Below are positions 25,785 through 34,219 of a stretch of 64,000 nt of DNA, piece after piece. The stretch lies in assembly GCF_014250685.1 (NCBI RefSeq), contig NZ_JACFAJ010000006.1, positions 434,001 through 498,000 of the forward strand, in the 5' to 3' direction. The stretch is from Cetobacterium sp. 2A. GTDB taxonomy: Bacteria > Fusobacteriota > Fusobacteriia > Fusobacteriales > Fusobacteriaceae. Each line of letters opens with the position of its first letter. Position 1 is the stretch's first letter. Under the pieces are notes generated by a model. The model was not told where the DNA came from. It did not search any database and saw only the letters and a program-made list of their open reading frames with translations. A program made the position numbers and the translations under genes.

Positions 25785-27110
25785 ATGAAAAAATATGATG
25801 CTGTTATTATAGGCTTTGGAAAAGGTGGAAAGACTCTTGCGTCTTACTTAGGAGATAAAGGATTAAATGTTGCTCTGATTGAAAAATCTAACACTATGTA
25901 CGGTGGTACATGTATAAATATAGGGTGTATACCATCTAAAATTTTAGTAGAAAATAAAAATCATGATTATAGTGAAGTTATTGAAAAGAAGAATAATATT
26001 ATTTCCAATCTTAGACAGAAAAACTTTGATAAGTTAAATAATAATCCAAATGTAACAATTTATAATGGAGTTGGATCATTTGTTTCTAATCATGAGATAA
26101 AAATAACTTACTCTGAGAAAGAAGAGACAATTTATGGGGATAAGATATTTATAAATACAGGATCAGAATCTATAATTCCAGATATTCCTGGTATAAATAA
26201 AGTTAAAAATATTTACACTAGCACAACTCTTATGAACTTAAAAGTTCTACCTAAAAGACTAGTTATTGTAGGTGCTGGATATATAGGAATGGAGTTTGCG
26301 TCAATATATAATAATTTTGGAGCTAAAGTCACTCTATTAGAATCTAAAGAAGACATCATCTTAAGAGATGAACCTGAAGTTCGAGAAGAAGTAAAAAATA
26401 TATTTCAAGAAAGAAATATAAAGATAAGATCTGAAATAAAAGTTATAAAGTTTGATCAAAATAAAGATGAGGTTCATATCCACTGTCTAAATAAAGAGGG
26501 AGAAATAGAGATTTTAAAATCCGATGCAGTTTTATTAGCTACTGGGAGAAAGCCAAATCTTAAAAGCTTAAATTTAGAAAATGCTGGAATAGATTTTGAT
26601 GAAAAAGGAGTCATTGTTGATAAATATCTAAAAACTAATATAGATAATATCTATGCACTAGGAGATGTAACTGGTGGTTTACAATTCACTTATCTTTCAC
26701 TTGATGATTTTAGAATAGTAAAAAGTCAGTTAGAGGAAGAGGGGAATAGATCTAGAGACAACAGAGGAGCAGTAGCCTACTCCGTATTTATCTCCCCTAC
26801 AATGTCAAAAGTTGGTATGACAGAAAAAGAAGCATTAGAAAATGGATATGAAGTCAAAACAAAAATTATAAAAGCCTCTACAATTCCAAGAGCTATAATT
26901 CTTGAGGAGGAGAGAGGCATATTAAAAGTTATTATTGATTCAAAGACTGACCTTATACTTGGAGCTACACTTCTTTGTGCTGAATCTAGCGAAATTATAA
27001 ACTTTATAACTTCAGCTATCAATGAGAAAAAATCTTATCACTATTTAAGAGATTTTATCTATACTCATCCTACAATGATTGAATCTTTTAACGATTTATT
27101 CTCTTTATAA
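25785..27110 (+). CDS. Pyridine nucleotide-disulfide oxidoreductase, RclA/MerA-like
   Basis: The protein has 441 residues. The FAD site is DAVIIGFGKGGKTLASYLG, with the redox disulfide CINIGCIPSK near 42-51. The NAD(P)H site is RLVIVGAGYIGMEFASIY near 160. The C-terminal dimer domain carries IYTHPTMIESF. Dihydrolipoamide dehydrogenases have a catalytic His-Glu here (HPT...E), which is retained, but no lipoyl complex genes are near. The divergent DUF24 regulator favours a stress reductase such as RclA or HypO-like proteins. ATG 25785 is chosen because CGGGAGG precedes it; the frame is open 20 codons further. The last 23 bases overlap the convergent acyltransferase gene. Confidence 0.85.
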   Translation: MKKYDAVIIGFGKGGKTLASYLGDKGLNVALIEKSNTMYGGTCINIGCIPSKILVENKNHDYSEVIEKKNNIISNLRQKNFDKLNNNPNVTIYNGVGSFVSNHEIKITYSEKEETIYGDKIFINTGSESIIPDIPGINKVKNIYTSTTLMNLKVLPKRLVIVGAGYIGMEFASIYNNFGAKVTLLESKEDIILRDEPEVREEVKNIFQERNIKIRSEIKVIKFDQNKDEVHIHCLNKEGEIEILKSDAVLLATGRKPNLKSLNLENAGIDFDEKGVIVDKYLKTNIDNIYALGDVTGGLQFTYLSLDDFRIVKSQLEEEGNRSRDNRGAVAYSVFISPTMSKVGMTEKEALENGYEVKTKIIKASTIPRAIILEEERGILKVIIDSKTDLILGATLLCAESSEIINFITSAINEKKSYHYLRDFIYTHPTMIESFNDLFSL

Positions 27111-28137
27111 AATTGGATGAAGTAAATGATACAAGAATTGATGACATACAAACTATAGCTCCTAATACAAATAGACCAAAAATATCTAATTTTAAATTAA
27201 TATTTAATATTTTCAAGAAAAATGGGAAGATATATTCTATAAAATAATTATGGATAAAAAATATTGGAAAACTATATTTTGCTAAAATATCAAAAGTTTT
27301 ATCAAATTTTACATTTCCATTTTCTTGGATTTTATAAAATATACCAAGTAGAAATAGACATAGAAATAACTTCTGAATTATCATGATATCTATCCCTTTT
27401 ATATTAAACATCTGTTTATGTGAATTTGTATATTTATCAAATTTAGCTTGATAAATTGCTAGTGCTAACCATATAATCCCAATCCAATTAATATTTTTAT
27501 TAAGTTTAGGAATTAAAGTCTCTTTGTTTTGAGAAAAATATATTCCTAAGCAATAGATTGGTGAAAAGTATATTAAAGATTGAAAAACATTTATTGTTAA
27601 ATCATGAATTGGTCTATGTATAATAATACTTACCACAAGCCCTAAAAAGATTATTCTCTTTTTATATTGTTCCAGTTCAATATATTTAATAAAAATAGGT
27701 GAAGCTAGAAATAATAGTAAAGAAAACGGTATATACCATGTCGATGAAAGTGCGGTTCCAGAAAAATATAAAAGTATACTTCTTAAAATATCTTCAAATT
27801 TTACTGAAAAGTTATTTAAAGATATTGTCTTATAAAATTCTATAATTATTGCTGGTAAAATAATTACTGAATATGGCAAAAATACATTTTTATATTTATT
27901 TTCCATAAACTTTTTGAAATTGAAACCTCTTGTGTAAAATACATGGTGAAATAAAAATCCCGAGATAAAAATAAAAAGTGACGTCCCCCCTGTCACCATT
28001 GCATAGATTAGTTTCTTATAAAATGGGTTTAATATCCCAATTTTACTATCAAAGAATCCACTCACCTCAAATGAATGACCAACGACTATTAGAAATATTG
28101 CAAACCCTCTAAAATAGTTTAAAAATTTTAAGTACAT
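27088..28137 (-). CDS. Acyltransferase family 3 membrane protein
   Basis: The protein has 349 residues and about ten membrane helices. It opens LNYFRGFAIFLIVVGHSFE, with the conserved Arg and His-Ser of the OafA/NodX/WecH acyltransferase-3 family. This family moves acetyl or other acyl groups onto surface sugars or glycans. GTALSSTWYIPFSLLLFL is another family segment. No polysaccharide cluster is close, so the substrate is open. The 3' end overlaps the convergent oxidoreductase by 23 bases. Confidence 0.85.
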   Translation of the reverse strand: MYLKFLNYFRGFAIFLIVVGHSFEVSGFFDSKIGILNPFYKKLIYAMVTGGTSLFIFISGFLFHHVFYTRGFNFKKFMENKYKNVFLPYSVIILPAIIIEFYKTISLNNFSVKFEDILRSILLYFSGTALSSTWYIPFSLLLFLASPIFIKYIELEQYKKRIIFLGLVVSIIIHRPIHDLTINVFQSLIYFSPIYCLGIYFSQNKETLIPKLNKNINWIGIIWLALAIYQAKFDKYTNSHKQMFNIKGIDIMIIQKLFLCLFLLGIFYKIQENGNVKFDKTFDILAKYSFPIFFIHNYFIEYIFPFFLKILNINLKLDIFGLFVLGAIVCMSSILVSFTSSNFIKRINR

Positions 28138-28180
28138 TTTCCCCCCTGAACTTAATTAAATATTAAATTTTTGTATATAA

Positions 28181-28209
28181 AAAACCTCACTCTATGAAAG
28201 TGAGGTTTT
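28181..28209 (-). terminator. Terminator of tmRNA
   Basis: An 11-bp stem (28199-28209 with 28181-28191, AAAACCTCACT/AGTGAGGTTTT), then a U-run on the minus strand, 25 bases past the tmRNA 3' end. Confidence 0.88.
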
Positions 28210-28233
28210 ATCAATTTTGGTTATTTTTAATTT

Positions 28234-28580
28234 TGGTGGATGTGATGGGAATCGAACCCATGTCCGAAACTGCTACTACCATAAACTTCTACAAGTTTAG
28301 TTTGCTATTTGATTTCGCTATGGTCACTCCCGCAAACAGGGCTGACAACAGCTATCCTTTAGAATGTCCCTACTACCTTAAAGGAGTCAATGTAGGTAAT
28401 CTGTATTTAGGTTATACCTCTATCAGCCTCTCCTACAGAAAAGAAAGACTAGAGGCAAGCAGAACTATGCTGCTAAAGCGTAATTGTTGTTTTCATCTAA
28501 ACGATGAGTTGACCTCTCACAGCGGTCAGCCTGACCTGCTATCTATAGCATAACAACCCCGTCGAAACCTTTGCACACCC
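28234..28580 (-). ncRNA. ssrA: Transfer-messenger RNA (tmRNA)
   Basis: A single-piece tmRNA of about 347 bases that rescues stalled ribosomes with SmpB. The tRNA-like ends pair GGGTGTG (5' end at 28580) with CACATCC plus ACCA at 28234, with a T arm GGTTCGATTCC. The 5' part has the conserved GGTTTCGACGGGG. The tag frame reads DENNNYALAA then TAG (28497-28465), ending in the usual YALAA degradation signal. The resume codon is probably the GAT at 28497 but could lie a little upstream. The smpB gene lies 0.4 kb away. Confidence 0.96.
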
Positions 28581-28725
28581 ATTTATTCTATTATATACTC
28601 ATTATACCATACTCAAAGATACAAACTCAACTATAATTTTATCTTATATAATAATTACTAAAAATAGATGAAATTTATTTTTTTACAGTATAATAATTCA
28701 AACATTTTTATCGGGAGGTATACTA

Positions 28726-28941
28726 GTGAAGAAAACAATTTGGATTAAGAATTTTGTGAGTAGAGAGAATGCAGACAATATAAAATCTGTTTTTACAGAT
28801 ATCAAAGAGGTTGATTCAATAACTGTCGATTATGATGCTAGAACTGTTGTTTTAAAAACTAGTGAAGTGTTTAGTGATGCAAAGATAAGAGAACTTTTCA
28901 AAAGAGCGAACTCAACTTATGAAATTTTAAAAATAGAATAA
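28726..28941 (+). CDS. Small HMA-like ferredoxin-fold protein lacking the CxxC metal site
   Basis: The protein has 71 residues with a predicted beta-alpha-beta-beta-alpha-beta order (KTIWIKNF, then RENADNIKSVFTDI, then VDSITVDYDARTVVLKT, helix, then YEILKIE). This resembles heavy-metal-associated (HMA/CopZ) domains, but no cysteine is present, so metal binding in that way is not possible. It starts at GTG 28726 seven bases after GGGAGG, with TATAAT at 28689-28694 upstream. It is transcribed away from tmRNA and toward smpB. Function unknown. Confidence 0.7.
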   Translation: MKKTIWIKNFVSRENADNIKSVFTDIKEVDSITVDYDARTVVLKTSEVFSDAKIRELFKRANSTYEILKIE

Positions 28942-28946
28942 TAGCA

Positions 28947-28976
28947 AAGAAGAGGACTGCTAGCAGTCCTCTTCTT
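28947..28976. terminator. Perfect palindrome between convergent small gene and smpB
   Basis: A GAAGAGGACTGCT/AGCAGTCCTCTTC inverted repeat (13-15 bp arms, almost no loop) between two convergent stops. It has no long T-run on either side but probably acts as a bidirectional transcription end. Confidence 0.65.
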
Positions 28977-28980
28977 CATT

Positions 28981-29424
28981 TTAATCTCTATCTTTTAATG
29001 CTCTATCTATACTTCTTTGTTGGTCTTTCTTTGCTATACTATCACGTTTGTCATAAGTTTTCTTACCTCTAGCAAGAGCTATCTCAACTTTAACATATCC
29101 TTTAGAAAGATGTACATTTAACGGAACTATTGTATATCCTTTTTGAGTAACCTTTTCATGTAGTTTTGCAATCTCCTTTTTATGTAAAAGAAGTTTTCTT
29201 ACTCTTTTCTCTTCAGGATTATAAACACTTCCAAAAGTCCAAGGTACAACCGACATTCCCATTATAAATATTTCATCGTTTATAATTCTAACGAAAGCCT
29301 CTTTTATACTTGTTTTTCCAGCTTTTATAGATTTAACTTCACTTCCTATCAGCTCAATTCCAGCTTCAAATCTATCCTCTACAAAAAAATCAAAAAAAGC
29401 TTTCTTGTTATTAGCTAAAATCAT
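28981..29424 (-). CDS. smpB: SsrA-binding protein
   Basis: Binds tmRNA and brings it to stalled ribosomes. The protein has 147 residues. It starts ILANNKKAFFDFFVEDRFEAGIELIGSEVKSIK in the family's OB-fold pattern (two stretches), with VNLKEAFVRI-like KTSIKEAFVRI. It ends KKTYDKRDSIAKKDQQR and RALKDRD, the basic tail that enters the decoding centre. It lies 0.4 kb from tmRNA and 14 bases after rnr, the nuclease that degrades tmRNA-freed messages, so the three form a trans-translation module. Confidence 0.96.
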   Translation of the reverse strand: MILANNKKAFFDFFVEDRFEAGIELIGSEVKSIKAGKTSIKEAFVRIINDEIFIMGMSVVPWTFGSVYNPEEKRVRKLLLHKKEIAKLHEKVTQKGYTIVPLNVHLSKGYVKVEIALARGKKTYDKRDSIAKKDQQRSIDRALKDRD

Positions 29425-29438
29425 TCTTTTTCCCCTTT

Positions 29439-31565
29439 CTATCTTTTTCCTGAGTATTCATCATGTAATTCATTTGGTATAGCTTCTACTTCTAACATAT
29501 TTAAATCAGCTCTAACTATCATAATTTCAATCTTATCCCCAAGATTATATATTTTTCCAGTATCTTTATCTACCATAGCATAAAGTGCCTCATCAAATTC
29601 ATAGAAGTTTCTAGCAGTTGTTATATCCCAGAAACATTCAACATACTCTTCTGTTTCAAAGAATATCTTCTTGTTACTAAATCCTATAACAGTTGCTTTA
29701 TATACTTCACCTATTTTATCCATCATGTATTCTACAACTTTTATCTTAATACTTTCATCTTCCATTTTCATAGCTTCTCTCTCTGTTTTAGAGATATGAG
29801 CTGTAACTTCTGGAAGTTCTCTGTTTAATTTTGAAATCTCTTTTTTGTTTGGATATCCATCTAATGTCATAGCTAAAATTCTATGAACTAAAAGATCTGA
29901 ATATCTTCTTATTGGAGATGTAAAGTGAGTATAGTAGTTAGATGAAAGCCCAAAGTGACCAATATTCTCCATAGCATATCTAGCTTGTTTTAAAGACATA
30001 AGTATCATCTTATGAACTATCATATTGATACCTCTCTCCTCAGAATCCTCTATAATCTTTTGGAATTTCTTAGGATGAATATCCTCAAATGAATGAAGTC
30101 TATATCCAAACTTCCCAAGTGTTTCATTTAGAGTTTTTATTCTCTCAGGATCTGGCTTTTCATGTGTTCTGTAAACAGATGGAATTTCTAACCAGAATAA
30201 TTTTTCTGCTACAGCCTCATTTGCTGAAATCATAAAGTCTTCTATAATTCTTTCAGCCTCTCCTCTTTCTCTATTTTTAAGATACTTAACTTTTTTATCT
30301 TCTCCAAGCACAACTTTAATCTCTGGAAGATCAAAGTCAATACTTCCTCTGTTATATTTTACCTCTCTTATTATTTTAGAAAGTTCAAACATATCATCTA
30401 CCATATCTTTTATATCTGCATACTGCTCTACAAATTCAGGTTCTCTAGCTAGAATTTTATTTACATTTGTATAAGTCATTCTATGTGCAGTTTTTATTAC
30501 AGCTTTATATGTCTCAGTATCTATAATTTTACCTTTAGGATCTATTTGCATATCACAAACAAATACAAGCTTATCTTCTCTTGGATTTAAAGAACAAATT
30601 CCATTTGAAATTTCTCTTGGGAACATTGGTAAAACTCTATCTACTAAGTATACTGAGTTTCCTCTTTTTTCCGCTTCTTTATCAAGCCCTGATCCTTCAG
30701 CTATATAATGACCAACGTCCGCTATAGCAACAACCAATCTAAAGTTTCCATTGCTTAACTTCTCTACATAAACAGCATCATCTAAATCTTTTGCATCGTC
30801 ACCATCTATAGTTATAATTGGAAGATTTCTTAAATCTTTACGCTTTTGTATCTCTTCTTCAGAAATAACTGTAGGTATAGCTCTTGCTTCAGCAACAACT
30901 TCATCAGGGAAATCTTCTGATTTACCCTCTCTTAAAATAAGAGCTTTTATCATATTGTCAGTATCGTATGGTGATCCTATAGTCTCAACTATTTTACCTT
31001 CTGGTTTTCTAGTCTCATCTCCCCAGAAATCTACGTGAACCATAACTAGTTCTCCATCTTCTGCCATAGAAAGATATTTTTTAGGAATATATATATCTCT
31101 ACCAAAAGAGTGAGTAGGTTTTACAAATCCAAAGTTATCTCTCTTTTGTAAAATTCCAATTATAGTTTCTCTTTCTCTTTTTAGAACTTTAACTACTTCT
31201 CCCTCTTTCTTTCCAGTTCCATCAGCACCTTTTGTGATTTTTATAAGAACTACGTCACCATCTAATGCTGTTCCAAAACCTGATCTTGGAATAAATATTC
31301 CCTCTGTAGGAGTATCCACAAAAGCAAATTTACCTTTTATAAGAGAGAATTCTCCTTTTATAAATCCAAAGTTTTCAGGAGTATTATATTTACCTCTGTT
31401 ATTTGTCATCAGTTCTCCATCAGTAACCCACTTTTGAAGAATCTCTCTATTTTCTTTCTTTAATTTTAATGACCAACCTAAAATTTTAGTAATCTCTTCT
31501 TGTCCAAGAGACTTACTTCCAACTAATGCTTCTTTTAATTTTTTTAAATCTTTATCTAATTTCAT
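29439..31565 (-). CDS. rnr: Ribonuclease R
   Basis: Processive 3'-5' exoribonuclease that can unwind structured RNA. The protein has 708 residues, the typical length for RNase R in low-GC bacteria. N-terminal cold-shock/OB domains (about 60-225, GKYNTPENFGFIKGEF and NFGFVKPTHSFGRDIYIP) are followed by the RNB catalytic domain. That domain has ITIDGDDAKDLDDAVYVEKL near 255 with the metal-binding Asp cluster, then YTHFTSPIRRYSDLLVHR near 540. A C-terminal S1 domain (about 625-700) completes it. The ATG overlaps the yqeK stop by four bases. Confidence 0.95.
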   Translation of the reverse strand: MKLDKDLKKLKEALVGSKSLGQEEITKILGWSLKLKKENREILQKWVTDGELMTNNRGKYNTPENFGFIKGEFSLIKGKFAFVDTPTEGIFIPRSGFGTALDGDVVLIKITKGADGTGKKEGEVVKVLKRERETIIGILQKRDNFGFVKPTHSFGRDIYIPKKYLSMAEDGELVMVHVDFWGDETRKPEGKIVETIGSPYDTDNMIKALILREGKSEDFPDEVVAEARAIPTVISEEEIQKRKDLRNLPIITIDGDDAKDLDDAVYVEKLSNGNFRLVVAIADVGHYIAEGSGLDKEAEKRGNSVYLVDRVLPMFPREISNGICSLNPREDKLVFVCDMQIDPKGKIIDTETYKAVIKTAHRMTYTNVNKILAREPEFVEQYADIKDMVDDMFELSKIIREVKYNRGSIDFDLPEIKVVLGEDKKVKYLKNRERGEAERIIEDFMISANEAVAEKLFWLEIPSVYRTHEKPDPERIKTLNETLGKFGYRLHSFEDIHPKKFQKIIEDSEERGINMIVHKMILMSLKQARYAMENIGHFGLSSNYYTHFTSPIRRYSDLLVHRILAMTLDGYPNKKEISKLNRELPEVTAHISKTEREAMKMEDESIKIKVVEYMMDKIGEVYKATVIGFSNKKIFFETEEYVECFWDITTARNFYEFDEALYAMVDKDTGKIYNLGDKIEIMIVRADLNMLEVEAIPNELHDEYSGKR

Positions 31566-32146
31566 AATTTCTTTTCCTTTCTGATATCGTTTTCTAAAAG
31601 CCAGTTCCTCATATCTATTGTATTTAAATGTATTATAGCATCTATCTCCATAAGATACTTTATTTTTTTATTAGCTTCATACGTCATTGATTCTTCTAAA
31701 TTTTTTTTAGCTAGGTCTCTTATTCTCTCAACTCCTGGATAATCTCTTCCTGGTTCTGTAGAATCAGATATATATATCACCTTTTCTAAAATGCCCATTC
31801 CCCTTCTACCAGTCGTATGATATTTTATAGCATTTAGAACATCTTCATCAATTATTCCAAACTCTTTTTCTGCTAAAAAAGCTCCTACATACCCATGTAA
31901 AATCTCTTTTTGCTCTAAATATCCATCTGATTCTATAGGAAAAAACTCCATACAAATAGTTTTCATATCTTCTAAATCCATCTCTTTAGCATAGTCATGT
32001 AGAAGAGCTGCCATTCTAACTTTATCTTTTGATATTCCGTATTCTTCAGCTAATTCCAAAGCAGTCTCTTCAACACCTAATATATGTCTATACCGTTTCT
32101 TTGAAACTTTTTCTTTCAATTTTTCTCTAATGTAATCTATGTCCAT
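31562..32146 (-). CDS. yqeK: HD-domain Ap4A hydrolase-like protein YqeK
   Basis: The protein has 194 residues of the YqeK HD family, symmetrical diadenosine-tetraphosphate hydrolases. KRYRHILGVEETALELAEEYG, ALLHDYAKEM with the HD pair, ILHGYVGAFLAEKEFG and AIKYHTTGRRGMG, then IYISDSTEPGRDYPGVERIR, are all family marks. In Firmicutes yqeK sits with nadD and ribosome silencing genes; here it precedes rnr and smpB. ATG 32146 is used since GGAGG lies seven bases before it; a start seven codons earlier would overlap the ribosome site. Confidence 0.9.
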   Translation of the reverse strand: MDIDYIREKLKEKVSKKRYRHILGVEETALELAEEYGISKDKVRMAALLHDYAKEMDLEDMKTICMEFFPIESDGYLEQKEILHGYVGAFLAEKEFGIIDEDVLNAIKYHTTGRRGMGILEKVIYISDSTEPGRDYPGVERIRDLAKKNLEESMTYEANKKIKYLMEIDAIIHLNTIDMRNWLLENDIRKEKKL

Positions 32147-32174
32147 ATTCCATCCTCCTCTTCCCATTCAATAT

Positions 32175-32180
32175 ATTATA
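32175..32180 (-). promoter_or_regulatory. Possible -10 box for yqeK-rnr-smpB
   Basis: A minus-strand TATAAT about 29 bases before the yqeK ATG and just past the GerMN gene terminator. No good -35 hexamer is visible. Confidence 0.4.
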
Positions 32181-32183
32181 TTG

Positions 32184-32210
32184 TAAAAAAAAAGAGTTCC
32201 TTTTGGAACT
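32184..32210 (-). terminator. Terminator after the GerMN gene
   Basis: Stem AGTTCC/GGAACT (32205-32210 with 32195-32200) with an AAAA loop, then C and nine U on the minus strand. It separates the GerMN gene from yqeK. Confidence 0.82.
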
Positions 32211-32220
32211 AGAAACTCTT

Positions 32221-32763
32221 TTACATTTCCATATTCTTTTCATAAAACTTTGTAAGATTAATATATTTAACTCTCTCTACTGATTTACCATCAATTAGGA
32301 ATTTTACTCTATCCACTCCACCTAAATTACAAATTGTATTTACGAAAGAATAGATAACTAATAGTTCCTCTTTGGCATCTCCAACATGAGATAAAATATT
32401 AGAACTTAAATCTAAATATACATCTCTATCTTCTAAATATACTTTAAATTTATATACCTCACTCGTTTTCAATATTTTCTTACTTTGAAGATTATTGATA
32501 ACATTTTGAATAGCTGTTTGTAAGATCTCATCCTTACTCATAGTAGTCTTAACTGTTATTTCTTCCTTTTGAAGCTTTCCACCCATAGGAGTATATATGT
32601 ATATGATGCCCTCTTTATTTGATGATGACATATTTTCTTTTCCACTAAGTGGTGCTAGTTCTTTTATTCCGTCAGCTCCCTTTTCAACTCCATACCAAGT
32701 AAATCCTAAAAAGGCTGCCAATAAACATGATAAACTTGTAAAAAATATTAATTTTTTTGACAT
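32221..32763 (-). CDS. GerMN-domain protein, membrane-anchored
   Basis: The protein has 180 residues. An N-terminal membrane segment or signal anchor (KLIFFTSLSCLLAAFLGFTWYG in two parts, about 4-26) is followed by a linker and a GerMN domain (about 50-165). That domain has GIIYIYTPMGGKLQKEEI, VYLDLSSNILSHVG and VKFLIDGKSVE. GerM proteins of Bacillus act in spore germination and cortex formation, but the domain also occurs in non-spore-formers. The next gene upstream is a cell-wall amidase, so a role at peptidoglycan is a reasonable inference. ATG 32763 is preferred to GTG four codons earlier on ribosome-site spacing. Confidence 0.82.
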   Translation of the reverse strand: MSKKLIFFTSLSCLLAAFLGFTWYGVEKGADGIKELAPLSGKENMSSSNKEGIIYIYTPMGGKLQKEEITVKTTMSKDEILQTAIQNVINNLQSKKILKTSEVYKFKVYLEDRDVYLDLSSNILSHVGDAKEELLVIYSFVNTICNLGGVDRVKFLIDGKSVERVKYINLTKFYEKNMEM

Positions 32764-32781
32764 CAATTCACTCACTCCTTA

Positions 32782-33813
32782 CTAATAGAAATAACCTTTG
32801 ATTTTTTTAGCTATTTCTTGCGCCATAATCTTCTGATTCACAGGAGATTTTAATTTCGCAACATCATTTTTATTATTTATAAATCCAAGTTCCACTAAAA
32901 TTCCTGGGCCATTAAATCCTCTAAGTACTGCAAAGTTAGCTCCGTGGATTCCTCTATTTTTCATTCTCATTCTAATTGCCATTGCATCATTTAATGGTTT
33001 TGCTAATCCAATGGATTTTTCCATATTTTTATTGTAAGAAAGTTCTCCCATTATTTGAGCTATGCTTCCTGTTTTTTCTCCATATTTCTCTCCGAAACTA
33101 TTCTCGTATGATGCGACTCTACTTGCATACGGTGAAGATTTCTTAGAAAAATAAAATATTTCCATTCCATTTGATGAACTTGTTTCAGATGAATTTATAT
33201 GTAAACTAATAAACAGATCTGCTTTAACTCTATTTGCAACTTTACTTCTATCTGAAAGAGTTACAAATCTATCATCTGATCTTGTCATGACAACTTTAAA
33301 ATCTTTCCCTAGTTCATTTTGTAAGTATCTTCCAACATCAAGAACTATATCTTTTTCTTTATACCTATTAAATCCGATTGCTCCCGGATCTTTTCCACCA
33401 TGGCCTGGGTCTATAACCACAGTAAACTGTTTTTTTGCTGCTCCATTATCAAGTGCTACAACAATTCTATGGGGGTTTTTCAATGTCTTTATCTTATATC
33501 CTACATCTTTTTTTAATTTTATAAAAACTCCAACTGTTCCACCATAATCCATCATATCGATTTTTTCAATATATTTTCCTGTAAATTTTTTCCCGTCAAA
33601 CTTTGTTAACATCTTTCCTTTCTCTACTTCTATAAATAGAAGTCTATTGTACTCATCATAACTTGAAGAGTATTTTGGAGATGCTTTAGCACTAAGTTCA
33701 ATTATAAGTTCTGAAGAATTTCTACCAAGTTTAACATTTTTAATTCCTACACTATTACAAAAAGTTCCTACTGTAAATAAAAAAAATAGTACCAATTTAA
33801 TTATCTTTCTCAT
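32782..33813 (-). CDS. N-acetylmuramoyl-L-alanine amidase with AMIN domain
   Basis: Periplasmic enzyme that cuts the amide between MurNAc and the stem peptide. The protein has 343 residues. It has a signal peptide (about 1-21, KIIKLVLFFLFTVG), an AMIN domain (about 22-120) that targets septal wall or outer membrane complexes, and an Amidase_3 catalytic domain (about 125-343). The latter has VVIDPGHGGKDPGAIG (zinc His), KEKDIVLDVGRYL (Glu), LFISLHINSS (zinc His), and VLVELGFINNKND (catalytic Glu). The layout matches E. coli AmiC and AmiB. ATG 33813 (GGAG upstream) is used in place of an earlier start 16 codons upstream. Confidence 0.93.
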   Translation of the reverse strand: MRKIIKLVLFFLFTVGTFCNSVGIKNVKLGRNSSELIIELSAKASPKYSSSYDEYNRLLFIEVEKGKMLTKFDGKKFTGKYIEKIDMMDYGGTVGVFIKLKKDVGYKIKTLKNPHRIVVALDNGAAKKQFTVVIDPGHGGKDPGAIGFNRYKEKDIVLDVGRYLQNELGKDFKVVMTRSDDRFVTLSDRSKVANRVKADLFISLHINSSETSSSNGMEIFYFSKKSSPYASRVASYENSFGEKYGEKTGSIAQIMGELSYNKNMEKSIGLAKPLNDAMAIRMRMKNRGIHGANFAVLRGFNGPGILVELGFINNKNDVAKLKSPVNQKIMAQEIAKKIKGYFY

Positions 33814-33831
33814 TTTATCTCCATTTAAATA

Positions 33832-33858
33832 AAAAACGACAATGCAATTGTCGTTTTC
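33832..33858 (-). terminator. Terminator after yajC
   Basis: Minus strand AAAACGACAA/TTGTCGTTTT stem with a short loop, then T. It lies just past the yajC stop and just before the amidase start. Confidence 0.85.
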
Positions 33859-33883
33859 CATTTTACATTTATTTATTTTAATA

Positions 33884-34153
33884 TTAGAATACTTTTACTA
33901 TTGAATTTTTTGTAACTGTAAGGTTAACTCCCTTATCAACTCTAACTTCAATATACTCAGGACCGATAGAAGAAATTGTTCCTTTAATCCCACCACTTGT
34001 TAATACATCAGAACCTACCTTCATTGAGCTTAACATTTCTTGGTGTTTCTTTTGTTTCTTTTTATTTGGTAATATTAGTAAGAAATAAAATACTGCTGCC
34101 CATATTGCAAATGTTAAAACCATTCCACCATATTTTGCAAATAATTCGTTCAT
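33884..34153 (-). CDS. yajC: Preprotein translocase subunit YajC
   Basis: Small accessory subunit of SecDF-YajC in the inner membrane. The protein has 89 residues. It has one N-terminal membrane helix (MVLTFAIWAAVFYFLLILP), then NKKKQKKHQEMLSSMKVGSDVLTSGGIKG in two stretches, and ends in a small beta domain (GPEYIEVRVDKGVNLTVTK). All are family marks. It has its own terminator and lies 66 bases after dnaJ on the same strand. No secD or secF is present in the window. Confidence 0.94.
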   Translation of the reverse strand: MNELFAKYGGMVLTFAIWAAVFYFLLILPNKKKQKKHQEMLSSMKVGSDVLTSGGIKGTISSIGPEYIEVRVDKGVNLTVTKNSIVKVF

Positions 34154-34219
34154 ATCTTAACCCCCCATATTTTAAAATTCAATTTAAGTATAGCATAGCA
34201 AACTCATCTTTTCAATATT

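Noticed and set aside
28194..28553. 119-codon open frame on the plus strand
   Set aside because: It lies almost wholly antisense to tmRNA, whose structure is certain; no ribosome site.
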